Below are positions 8,358-15,624 of a stretch of 64,000 nt of DNA, one piece after another. The notes beneath the pieces are model-generated. The model ran no database searches, was not told the origin of the DNA, and saw only the letters and a program-made list of their open reading frames with translations. The translations under genes and the position numbers were made by a program. This stretch comes from Chelatococcus reniformis (lineage in GTDB: Bacteria; Pseudomonadota; Alphaproteobacteria; Rhizobiales; Beijerinckiaceae). The stretch is taken from positions 62,001 through 126,000 of the forward strand of contig NZ_BMGG01000007.1 in the NCBI RefSeq assembly GCF_014640075.1, given 5' to 3'. Each line of letters starts with the position of its first letter. Position 1 is the stretch's first letter.

Positions 8358-9293
8358 TTATATCGTCGAGCCGGCTGCGGCGAGCCGAGCGATCCAACGG
8401 CCGTCCTCCACGAGACGGTGGACCTCGGCGCGCACGGCGCGGTACGTCTCCTGCGCGGCTTCGCTCAGCGGCCGCAGCGACGAGTAGCAGAGCGTCACGT
8501 CCCAGCTCATGCCTTTGTCCGCCAAGGGAGTGGCGGCGATCTTCCCACGCGCGAGATGGTCGACGGCGTGGATTGGCAGCAGGGTGACGCCCTTGCCCGC
8601 GCTGGCCAGCTCCACCATGAGGGTCAGCGCATCCACCTCGATGACCGAGCTGGGCTCCATTCCACACTGGTCGACGAGATCCCGCAGGACATGCGGCCGG
8701 TGCGGCAGGATCATCGGCGTCTCGCCGATTTCCCGGAGATAGGTGCGGCCATGGGGCCTGGCGAAGGGCTCGTCCGGGGCCGACATCAGGAACAGGTCCT
8801 CAGCCAGCAACTTCTCCTGAATCAGGACCTTGCTGGGACGGACCCCGTAGAGCATGGCGAGATCCATGCTGCCGCTGAGGAGCCATTCGTGCAGCAAGGC
8901 ACTGAAGCCCTCGGCCATGCGGAGGGAAATCCCCGGGTAGGCCTCGCTGAAGCGGGCAACGAACGGATCGGCGAACATGCGGATGACCGGGACCGGCATG
9001 CCGATGCCGACGGCGCCGGTGATCTGCGACCGACCCGGCCGGTTCTGAAACAGGCTGCGCACGTCCTCGAACTGGTTGAGCAGGTGAGCGCAACGGTCGA
9101 GAAACAGGGCTCCGTTGGCGGTGAGGACGACGCCGTGGCCGTGGCGATGGAACAGCTTGGTGCCCAGTTCGGCCTCCAGGAGCTGCATCTGGCGACTGAG
9201 CGCCGGTTGCGATATGCCCAGAACGGCGGCCGCCCTGGTCATGTTGCGCAGGTCTGCGACGTGGACGAAGTACCGGACCCGCCTGAAATCCAT
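8358..9293 (-). CDS. LysR-family transcriptional regulator
   Basis: The protein has 311 residues. The winged helix-turn-helix is at residues 1-60 (MTRAAAVLGISQPALSRQM and LGTKLFHRHGHGVVLT), followed by a type-2 periplasmic-binding-like effector domain. It lies between the SMP-30-type lactonase gene (16 bp upstream) and the LLM oxygenase gene, all on the same strand. It therefore probably activates this cluster in response to a pathway intermediate. The same-strand arrangement is less usual than the divergent one. No T-N11-A operator was assigned. Confidence 0.93.
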   Translation of the reverse strand: MDFRRVRYFVHVADLRNMTRAAAVLGISQPALSRQMQLLEAELGTKLFHRHGHGVVLTANGALFLDRCAHLLNQFEDVRSLFQNRPGRSQITGAVGIGMPVPVIRMFADPFVARFSEAYPGISLRMAEGFSALLHEWLLSGSMDLAMLYGVRPSKVLIQEKLLAEDLFLMSAPDEPFARPHGRTYLREIGETPMILPHRPHVLRDLVDQCGMEPSSVIEVDALTLMVELASAGKGVTLLPIHAVDHLARGKIAATPLADKGMSWDVTLCYSSLRPLSEAAQETYRAVRAEVHRLVEDGRWIARLAAAGSTI

Positions 9294-9309
9294 GGCAACC
9301 CGCCCCGCC

Positions 9310-10236
9310 CTATCGTTGCGAATGCTGGTGCGACAGCCTCAGTCCTGGCCGCGGCCAGGCAACGGCCAGAAGCTCGCCGGTGCCGGACAACGTAAGGTAA
9401 GCGGTCGAAAGGTCCGGGCCGCCAAACGCGATGTTGGTGCAGTATGGCACCGGCGTTTCGACAAATTCGACCAGTTCGCCAGCGGGCGAGATCACGGCGA
9501 CCCCGCCGCGAACGATGGACGCGACGCAGACGTTGCCGCCCGCCTCGATCGCTAGGGAATCGAAGCGATCATAGCCGCCAGCGCCAAAGACGATTCGTCC
9601 GCCATGCGGCGAAGGCCATGGCGCCTGCGCGATCTCGCCCTCGCCGGTGATCGTGAAGGCCCAGAGCCGGCTCGTATCCGTCTCAGAAACATAAAGCGTG
9701 TGGCCGTCGGGCGACAGGCCAATGCCGTTGGGAGTGGTCATCGGGAAGATGACTTCCCTGATCAGCGAGCCGTCGGCGCGTGCATAGAACACGCTGCCGC
9801 GGTCCATGCTTCGGCCGGAGATCTTGCCCAGATCCGTGAACCAGAAGCCACCTTCGCTGTCGAAGACGATGTCGTTGGGTCCGCGCAGTGCAACGCCGTT
9901 GCAATGCGTGTAGAGGATTTCCGACCGGCCGGTGGTCAGCTCCACGCGCTCGATTCGTCCGCCGGCATAGTCGGAGGGCAAGCCGACCGGGCGCAGATAT
10001 TCGCCCGGAACGTCGTGCCAGGCGAACCCGCCATTGTTGCAGATGTAGCAAAGCCCGCCGGGACCGATGGCCGCGCCGTTGGGGCCGCCGCCCAAATGGG
10101 CGATACGCTCGATGCGCCCGTCCGAATGGACGCGGCTCAAATCGCCGCTGGCAATCTGGACCAACACAACCGACCCATCAGCCAGGGCGATCGGACCTTC
10201 AGGAAAACGAAGTCCGTCTGCCACGCGCTTGTACAT
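9310..10236 (-). CDS. SMP-30/gluconolactonase/LRE-family lactonase
   Basis: A 308-residue six-bladed beta-propeller protein. Characteristic pieces are FPEGPIALADGSVVLVQI near the start, GPNDIVFDSEGGFWFTD, and the late PNGIGLSPDGHTLYVSETD and FDSLAIEAGGNVCVAS. These match the metal-binding Glu, Asn and Asp positions of SMP-30 lactonases, which hydrolyse sugar lactones or similar esters. GGGGGAGC precedes the ATG at 10236. It is the first gene of the catabolic cluster and directly precedes the LysR regulator. Its substrate is probably a lactone made in this pathway (inference). Confidence 0.92.
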   Translation of the reverse strand: MYKRVADGLRFPEGPIALADGSVVLVQIASGDLSRVHSDGRIERIAHLGGGPNGAAIGPGGLCYICNNGGFAWHDVPGEYLRPVGLPSDYAGGRIERVELTTGRSEILYTHCNGVALRGPNDIVFDSEGGFWFTDLGKISGRSMDRGSVFYARADGSLIREVIFPMTTPNGIGLSPDGHTLYVSETDTSRLWAFTITGEGEIAQAPWPSPHGGRIVFGAGGYDRFDSLAIEAGGNVCVASIVRGGVAVISPAGELVEFVETPVPYCTNIAFGGPDLSTAYLTLSGTGELLAVAWPRPGLRLSHQHSQR

Positions 10237-10704
10237 TGAGCTCCCCCGATTGGCTCGTCCTCCAGACATGCGAGCGCGGTCCCTCGATCAACTACCATCC
10301 GTCGACGACGACCGCCTCAGCCTTTCACCGGCTCACCAGCGCTTTCCTCAATGAACGCGATGCCAGCGGCCTTAAGCGCAGCGCGGAAAGGTCAACGGCG
10401 CGAGCCTCCGCGCCCAGTGCGTCCCGCCTGATGCCGTCGATCTGTGGATCTTCGTGAAAGCGCCGCGACCCGCGACGTGGAGCTGCCGCGGATGAAGTCG
10501 GGACGGCAGCTGACGTGGGGCAGGCGGGAGCGGCCTGCGGCCGAAACGGCGGCGTGATCGAGACGGTCGTTCCAGACATTTTTCCACCTCGTCGTCCGGC
10601 TGCGTGGTCCGCCGGCTCGCGCCGGCAGGGTGGACGCCGAGGGTGCAGTGTGCGAACCTCGCTTGAGCTCGAGCTATCTATCGAGGGTTGCGGAAGGATG
10701 CTCT
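10237..10704. other. Intergenic region with a possible regulator C-terminal remnant
   Basis: No intact gene is supported. On the minus strand around 10317-10385 one frame reads FRAALKAAGIAFIEESAG and then stops. This resembles the common C-terminal tail of small XRE-type regulators (AALEAAGVEFI-ENGG), but the frame is closed by a stop just upstream. It may be a decayed fragment. Confidence 0.35.
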
Positions 10705-10899
10705 ATGGCTGATGTTGCCGAAGGTCCAACGCTTCTCGTCAAGAAGTTCGCAGGACTCGCCCTCGTTATCTTGGGGCTTTTAGGCCTTACGCTTGGTTAC
10801 GAGTATGATTCAGGCTCGCTAACGTGGCTCGGCATACTGGCGTTGGTGATTGGTGCGGGGCTGTTGGCGCTGAAGATTATTCGCCGAAATCCGAGCTGA
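10705..10899 (+). CDS. Small two-helix membrane protein, unknown function
   Basis: The gene encodes 64 residues. After a short N-terminus with a charged VKKF, there are two hydrophobic segments, LALVILGLLGLTLGY (residues 17-31) and LTWLGILALVIGAGLLALKI (38-57), and a basic tail RRNPS. It is predicted to sit in the inner membrane as a hairpin. The ATG at 10705 is chosen because GGAAGGA precedes it at normal spacing; the longer open frame has no such site. I do not recognise the family. Its downstream neighbour is convergent. Confidence 0.75.
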   Translation: MADVAEGPTLLVKKFAGLALVILGLLGLTLGYEYDSGSLTWLGILALVIGAGLLALKIIRRNPS

Positions 10900-10943
10900 A
10901 GCGCATTTTTCGTCGACGCGCGCAAACAACAGCAGCTCGACGC

Positions 10944-11666
10944 CTAGGTGCGCTGCTTCACGGTTGCCAATGCGAGATCGTGAAGGCGCCGGCTCAGGAT
11001 ATCGTAGCCTGCCGGCGAGAGGTGCAGCCGGTCGCCTTCAAAATTCGGGCACGGCTGCTGCCCTCCACATGTGATCGCATCGTCGATGTTGAGGGTCGAA
11101 GCACCTACCTGAGCGGCGTCCTTTCGTAGCTGCGCGTTTATTTGCTGCCGATCGGCATCTCTGAAGGAAAAATCTCGCCCTCGTGGGAGAAGCTCTACGA
11201 CGAAGAGGTGGCCGGCAGGCCATGTCGTTTGCGCGAGACGCAGGATCCGGCGGAGGCCAGCTGAAATAGCGCAAGCGCTGGCACCCATCGATAAATTGTT
11301 TGTACCCGCCAGAATCACAATATTCCTGGGCGAGATTTCCTTGAGCCCGTCCGCTTGCATGCGCCAGATAACGTGCTGTGTTTCGTCGCCGCCGACACCT
11401 AAATTTAACAAGTTTTGGCTGGAAAGACTGTCTGCGGCGGTTTTTGTCGGCCAGTGCTGAATCAACGAATCGCCGATCGCTACCGCATCGACTATCGAAG
11501 ATAAGTTCGAAAGCGTGCGTTGATATCTTGCCTCACGGAGGGGGTTGGGGGGAGGCGCAGGTGTCGTCGCGATCTGCACCTGTTCGGGGCTGCATTCACG
11601 AGCGGCGAGCGGCCACATCGATGTGGAGGCCCATAGGACGCACGCCAGCACGGCTCGGTTCAACAT
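10944..11666 (-). CDS. Exported SGNH/GDSL-family hydrolase
   Basis: The protein has 240 residues with an N-terminal signal segment (about residues 1-22). All four SGNH blocks are visible: VAIGDSLIQHW with the nucleophilic Ser, NLGVGGDETQHV with the Gly, ILAGTNNLSMG with the Asn, and GDRLHLSPAGYDIL with the catalytic Asp and His. The order matches the platelet-activating-factor-acetylhydrolase-like branch. It probably removes acyl or acetyl groups from lipids, glycans or esters in the periplasm. It is followed by the convergent small membrane-protein gene. Confidence 0.9.
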   Translation of the reverse strand: MLNRAVLACVLWASTSMWPLAARECSPEQVQIATTPAPPPNPLREARYQRTLSNLSSIVDAVAIGDSLIQHWPTKTAADSLSSQNLLNLGVGGDETQHVIWRMQADGLKEISPRNIVILAGTNNLSMGASACAISAGLRRILRLAQTTWPAGHLFVVELLPRGRDFSFRDADRQQINAQLRKDAAQVGASTLNIDDAITCGGQQPCPNFEGDRLHLSPAGYDILSRRLHDLALATVKQRT

Positions 11667-12086
11667 TCTTCCGCTCCTTGTCGGTGTAGCCTTTGGTTAG
11701 CGACGGCGCGTGTTTATCGCGACGACTGGCGCCGCCGCGAGCCAGGATAGCCCGCCGCGACGACACGCAGCGGCGGACGAAGCAGAGGCTCGAGCTGGTC
11801 GCGCGGTCGAACGATCCGGCGGTGCTCAACCCCGTCAGCACGTCTTTCACGTTCACGGCCACGATAAGCACGGCTCAGCGGCACCCGGCAAAGCGGCACG
11901 GTGACGGTGCCGCCCAGAAGAGAAGCCCCCGCTCCCGTCTGCCAGGGGGGCGCGTTCGAGGCGGGCCGCCGCGCATCTGTATTGAGCGGAACGACTTCTC
12001 GTCGAGTCATCATCCCGCTCTAACTCATTGTTTGAGCATGATCTTGCCCTCAAACTGATGTTCAGTTTCTCGATCACACCGCAGGC
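11667..12086. other. Intergenic stretch without a supported gene
   Basis: No open frame here has a credible ribosome site or recognisable domain. It contains the promoter region of the GDSL hydrolase and the 3' flank of the stress-protein gene. I see no repeat. Confidence 0.5.
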
Positions 12087-12683
12087 TCAGTATCTGGCGC
12101 GCTCGCGTTCCAGATCGTCGGCGGTATAGGGCCGCCCGCTGGCATCGAAGCTGTGCCATCCGGCCTGGCGATAGCTCTCGCCGCGTTGACGCGCATCGAC
12201 GACCTTATGCCGCTCAAGAATGGCGCGTGCCGCATCCACATCGCCATCGGCCACACGGGCCGACACCAGGGTGCCGCCGCGACGAACCCCTTCGGCGTAG
12301 ACGTGTGCCTGCTCCTCCGGAACGCCATTGTCGGTCATCGCGCCGACCAGACCACCGGCTGCGCCACCGACGGCGCCGCCCGTAACGGCTCCTGCCGCTG
12401 TGGCCGCGAGCCAACCGACGGCGACGACAGGCCCGACGCCGGGAATTGCCAGCATGCCCAGGCCGGCGAGCAAGCCACCGGCACCGCCGATGACCGCGCC
12501 GATCCCGGCGCCCGTGGCGGCAGCTTCGCCCGCATCGCTATCGCCATCGTCACGGATGCGTCCGTCACCGTTGTTGGCCACCAAGCTGATGTCGCTGCGC
12601 GGGACGCCTTCAGCCTCCAGCTGTTCCACCGCTGCTCTTGCAGCCTCATAGCTATCGAATAGGCCAGTGACCGTTTGAGTCAT
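12087..12683 (-). CDS. General-stress-protein-like protein with glycine-rich membrane segment
   Basis: This 198-residue protein has three parts. The N-terminal 40 residues (TVTGLFDSYEAARAAVEQLE, then DISLVAN) match the small alpha/beta domain of YflT/general stress protein 17M relatives. A long Gly/Ala-rich hydrophobic middle (about residues 55-120) could insert in a membrane or form a glycine zipper. The C-terminal part repeats an ACT-like pattern (VSARVADGDVDAARAILERH). GAGGAGATC precedes the ATG at 12683. The small PepSY-like protein gene lies 19 bp upstream on the same strand, so the two probably share a transcript, perhaps stress-induced. Confidence 0.85.
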   Translation of the reverse strand: MTQTVTGLFDSYEAARAAVEQLEAEGVPRSDISLVANNGDGRIRDDGDSDAGEAAATGAGIGAVIGGAGGLLAGLGMLAIPGVGPVVAVGWLAATAAGAVTGGAVGGAAGGLVGAMTDNGVPEEQAHVYAEGVRRGGTLVSARVADGDVDAARAILERHKVVDARQRGESYRQAGWHSFDASGRPYTADDLERERARY

Positions 12684-12702
12684 CTCGATCTCCTCGGGTT
12701 CG

Positions 12703-13020
12703 TTACTTCGTGACGACATTGCCTTGGTAGTCGACGGCCACGTCGTGGGTGCGTCCCGCCTTGGCGGCCTTGCCCCGCCAGATCCCGTCCTGATCCTTCT
12801 TCAGCGCGGTCACCTCGGAATAGCCCCTCGATTCGATCCGGCTCTTGGCCTGCGCCTCGGTAAAACTGTTGGCGCCGCCCGCGGGAGCGCCGGGATTGTT
12901 GCCGTCCTTCGTCGATACAGCTGGGTTGGCCGGTGCGCCGGGATTTGCAGCGGGCGCAGTCTGCGCCATCGCGCTCGTCGCTAGACCGAGCGCGCACGCA
13001 CTCAATATCAACAGCTTCAT
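12703..13020 (-). CDS. Small periplasmic PepSY-like protein
   Basis: The protein has 105 residues, with a signal peptide ending about TSAMA (residue 19). A low-complexity Pro/Ala/Asn linker (residues 20-50) is followed by a PepSY-type module: FTEAQAKSRIESRGYSEVTA, then DQDGIWRGKAAK and AVDYQGNVV. Such modules are thought to bind or inhibit proteins in the envelope; no enzyme function is known. It pairs with the downstream stress-protein gene. A second protein with the same C-terminal design lies at 13536, on the other strand. Confidence 0.85.
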   Translation of the reverse strand: MKLLILSACALGLATSAMAQTAPAANPGAPANPAVSTKDGNNPGAPAGGANSFTEAQAKSRIESRGYSEVTALKKDQDGIWRGKAAKAGRTHDVAVDYQGNVVTK

Positions 13021-13206
13021 GTCGTTCCCCTTGGTTTGGACAAGGAAAATGGAGAGCGCGGTTGAATGTTCCGCGGCGCGACGGCTGCGCGCGCTGCACG
13101 CGCCACCGACGGCGGCCTCGCCAACCAGGCGTCGAGTGGTCCGCGCCTTGCGACCCGGCCTGCCGCGCCCCAGCTTGGGGCCATGAGCGCGAGCGGGCCC
13201 AGAGAG

Positions 13207-13428
13207 ATGAGCGCGAGTAGGCCGAACGAGAGCAGCGTCCCTACCCTCTGCGTCGGCGGCATCGTGCTGCTGGCAGCGTTTGGCGGGGCTCTGCTCGGTG
13301 GCCTAGAAGGGGCCGGTGCCGCATCTTTCGCCGCCCTCCTCGTGGTGGGCGGGGGGTACTCGCTGCTGGCTTGGATCTTTCGCTGGCCGGGATTGCAGTG
13401 GCACCATCTCGAGTTCCTGATCCCGTAA
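13207..13428 (+). CDS. Possible small membrane protein
   Basis: From the ATG at 13207 the frame gives 73 residues with two hydrophobic segments (LCVGGIVLLAAFGGALLGGL and FAALLVVGGGYSLLAWIF) and a short polar tail. AGAGAG lies directly before the start, closer than ideal. An open frame on the opposite strand (13017-13262) competes for this stretch, but its predicted protein is mostly Arg/Ala-rich and less convincing. I rate this as plausible only. Confidence 0.45.
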   Translation: MSASRPNESSVPTLCVGGIVLLAAFGGALLGGLEGAGAASFAALLVVGGGYSLLAWIFRWPGLQWHHLEFLIP

Positions 13429-13535
13429 GGCCGCCGCTCCGGCTCGCGCCGGCGCGATATGCAGCTATCGGTCTTTCGGGAACCCGGGCCTTGCCGATCG
13501 GGTTTCCTCCCGCGGATGTGTACAGGAGCGAGGCC

Positions 13536-13796
13536 ATGAGAATTCTGTTGGCGTCAGTGGTGGCAATGTTCGTCGGAACCGCCGGGGCGGCGTGGGCCGA
13601 TGTTCCCGGGGCGGATTGGATGCCGGCCGAGCAGGTGAAGCAGAAGCTCGCCGCAGCAGGCTACTCCGATATCTACGAACTGGAGGCGGATGACGGCCGG
13701 TGGGAGGGCGAAGGGCTGAAGGCAGGTCAGCGCCTGGAATTCCACGCGGATGCGCGCACGGGCGCGATCCTCTCCGAGAAGCCCGACAGGGATTAG
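13536..13796 (+). CDS. Small periplasmic PepSY-domain protein
   Basis: The gene encodes 86 residues: a signal peptide ending about AAWA (residue 21), then a PepSY-like module with WMPAEQVKQKLAAAGYSDIY, then LEADDGRWEGEGLKAGQRLE and DARTGAILSEKPD. ACAGGAG precedes the ATG at 13536 at good spacing. It is a paralogue in design of the protein encoded at 12703-13020. A 12-bp inverted repeat lies 72 bp downstream of its stop. Confidence 0.85.
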   Translation: MRILLASVVAMFVGTAGAAWADVPGADWMPAEQVKQKLAAAGYSDIYELEADDGRWEGEGLKAGQRLEFHADARTGAILSEKPDRD

Positions 13797-13868
13797 GGCC
13801 TGGCCGATCGTTTCGAGCGCGTCGCTAGCGTAGAGAAGCCTGATATTCAAATGCTCTGAGCTCGCATT

Positions 13869-13924
13869 GGATCAGCCTGGTCGAGGAACGCTCTGAGAAG
13901 CGCACCGATGGCCCAGGCTGATCC
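13869..13924. repeat. Perfect 12-bp inverted repeat
   Basis: GGATCAGCCTGG at 13869-13880 is exactly complementary to CCAGGCTGATCC at 13913-13924, with a 32-nt loop that itself contains CGCTCTGAGAAGCG. There is no T-run on either side, so it is not a classical terminator. It could be a structured RNA end or a small repeat unit. Confidence 0.6.
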
Positions 13925-14126
13925 GCCTATGTCACGGTGTGGCGCTTCGATTCCACGAACGGCTATCGGCCGCGACCGGAGCACGCGGGATCGCGCGGCA
14001 TGAATTTCCATCGACTCTGCCCTGTGACTCGCTGGATTGGCTTTAGAGCGCGCAAACTAAAGCGCCGGGCCCCCGCGTTTCCGGGCCTAGCTTCGGGACG
14101 CGCGGGCAACCTCCCCAGGCTCGCTG

Positions 14127-14210
14127 TCAGCCGTGAACGAACACCAGCCAGCAGGTGCTCAGCAGCGGAGCGACGATACCGAGTAGGATGGGAAGCAGAT
14201 TGCGAGCCAT
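14127..14210 (-). CDS. Possible 27-residue hydrophobic microprotein
   Basis: A minus-strand frame from ATG at 14210 encodes MARNLLPILLGIVAPLLS followed by TCWLVFVHG, a single membrane-spanning helix with a basic start. The reading frame is short, and the ribosome site is weak (a purine-poor TTACTTCACTTC leader). It lies divergently next to a pair of small genes on the other strand. The sense is protein-like, but nothing confirms expression. Confidence 0.3.
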   Translation of the reverse strand: MARNLLPILLGIVAPLLSTCWLVFVHG

Positions 14211-14224
14211 GAAGTGAAGTAATC

Positions 14225-14368
14225 ATGCCGAATACATCTCAGGATGGAAGGGTTAACGTCGGGATCGAACATTGGTTCGAAAATAAGTTCCTGGTCGTCG
14301 ACGCTCGCGGAAACCAGAGCCCCTCTCAGCCGTTGTCGCAGCAGCAGGATTACCAGGAGAGCCTCTGA
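14225..14368 (+). CDS. Small soluble protein, first gene of a coupled pair
   Basis: This short gene encodes 47 residues (MPNTSQDGRVNVGIEHWFEN ... QQQDYQESL) with no membrane segment. Its TGA stop at 14366-14368 shares a base with the ATG of the next small gene (TGATG), which supports translation of both. GAAGTGAAG upstream may act as a weak ribosome site. I do not recognise the family. Confidence 0.5.
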   Translation: MPNTSQDGRVNVGIEHWFENKFLVVDARGNQSPSQPLSQQQDYQESL

Positions 14369-14535
14369 TGGCAAGCCACAAGTCGAAGGTCGGCGAGTAC
14401 GAAGTGGATAGCTTTGCCCGAAGGCATCGCCTGACGCGGCAGCAGGTCCTTAAGCTCATCCGGGATCGTGGCAACGACCGAATGGAGCTCGAAGCGGCCG
14501 CGGCCGAGCTCATTCGGCCCGTCTGCGTTCCGTAG
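14368..14535 (+). CDS. DUF3606-like 55-residue protein
   Basis: The protein has 55 residues. The core GEYEVDSFARRHRLTRQQVL followed by KLIRDRGNDRMELEAAAAEL has the helix-turn pattern of DUF3606 and related small rhizobial proteins, with a helix, a short turn after RRHRLT and a second helix. CAGGAGA precedes the start and the ATG overlaps the stop of the upstream small gene by one base. The function of this family is unknown; a regulatory or stress-related role is sometimes suggested from expression data. Confidence 0.7.
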   Translation: MASHKSKVGEYEVDSFARRHRLTRQQVLKLIRDRGNDRMELEAAAAELIRPVCVP

Positions 14536-14611
14536 GCCGGGACCCCTGCCGGAGCGTAAACCGACACCGGTCCGGTCGACCGTCACCGTTCATTCGCTCC
14601 TGTTGCATCGA

Positions 14612-15262
14612 TCGTGTCCCCAGGCGTGGTGTAGCTGATTGCGGCTACGACGCTGTTCGGCTTGGCCGGGTATCAGGCTGCCGTAAGGGCAAGTTGACGA
14701 TGGATCATCGCTCAAGGCGGTGGAAACGCCGGAGCCGCCCATGGCCTTCACCAGATCGTCCACCACGCGGGTCGAGACGCCCTGGATGTAGGCCTCCTGG
14801 ACCACCGCGGTGAGCGCCTTCTCGGCCAGCCGGCGCGGCTCCAGGAAGCCGGGAAAGTAAGAGCCCTTGCGCAGCTTTGGAATCCGCAACTCGACCGTGC
14901 CGGCCCGGGTCTTCCAATCCCGCACGCGGTAGCCATTGCGCTGTGCCAGCCGCTCCACGCTCCTCTCGCCATCGCCCGCACCAGTCAGGCCGCCGACCTC
15001 CAGTTCCATCAGCCGCTGCGCGGCAAAGCCGATCATCTCCCGCAGCAGATCGGCATCAGGGGGTCTTCTCCAGCAGCTCTTTCAGGCTCATCATCTCGTC
15101 GGTCATCGGTGGTCCTCGGTTCAGGTTGGCTGTCGCAACCCGACCTTATCGGCGAACCGCCGATGACCGCCGCGCCGGCGATCGCCCGCTACAGCCCTTC
15201 TCAACGAGAGCGCGGGCGACCGCCTCCGCTACCGCGGAGCTACACCAATCAACGGGACACGA
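14612..15262. mobile_element. Internally deleted IS256-family element
   Basis: The two subterminal blocks face outward. On the minus strand 14635 to 14612 reads AGCTACACCA, six bases, GGGACACGA. On the plus strand 15238 to 15262 reads AGCTACACCA, six other bases, GGGACACGA. Between them is a transposase remnant reading leftward. The distance of about 650 bp is roughly half of a complete IS256-type element, so the middle of the transposase is missing. The exact outer termini and target duplication were not identified. Confidence 0.65.
14660..15106 (-). pseudogene. IS256-family transposase, frameshifted and internally deleted
   Basis: The start codon at 15106 opens [16 protein letters not shown] and then meets a stop. 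One extra C in the ACCCCCTGATG stretch explains it, because the next frame resumes with [20 protein letters not shown]. The sequence continues with the usual IS256 N-terminal domain: [48 protein letters not shown]-type [13 protein letters not shown]. It then jumps directly to LSDDPSS, a motif found at the C-terminal end of these transposases. The catalytic DDE domain is therefore gone. It could still be moved only by a related active transposase. Confidence 0.75.
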
Positions 15263-15275
15263 CCTGTTGCGGCTG

Positions 15276-15624
15276 GGCTCCCTGCGGTCAAAGCAAGTGC
15301 GAGTTGTAGCCCGTGGCGTGGCCAGTCCTCGCGTCCGACTACCACTTTCTAGGTATGTCGATATCGCTTGCTGGGTACGGCCGACCTATCACGTATTAGG
15401 CATGCGCAAGTTTTGCTGAATTGTGCATAATGCGCGGGTAGTAAAGATTCGTCGGCCTTTTTACAGTCGATGAACAAGACGCTGATAAAAGAGCGCGCTC
15501 GTACTGATTCAAAGGGAGATTTTGCTTCTACGGCCGGCGCGTTATCGCGTGCGGCGGATTTCGGCTGCGCGTTACGCAAGTAATACGCAAAATCATCATA
15601 CACATCTGATGGCAGGCTGGACCA
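15276..15624. other. Intergenic region upstream of the Hint-domain gene
   Basis: No gene is supported. The sequence is noticeably less GC-rich than its surroundings from about 15380 to 15610 and probably holds the promoter of the Hint-domain gene. The ribosome site before 15625 is weak (GCAGGCTGG). Confidence 0.5.

Noticed and set aside
13017-13262. An 81-codon minus-strand frame with a short hydrophobic start
   Set aside because: After the start it becomes Arg/Ala-rich without structure, and the plus-strand frame has two proper membrane segments. Neither is certain.
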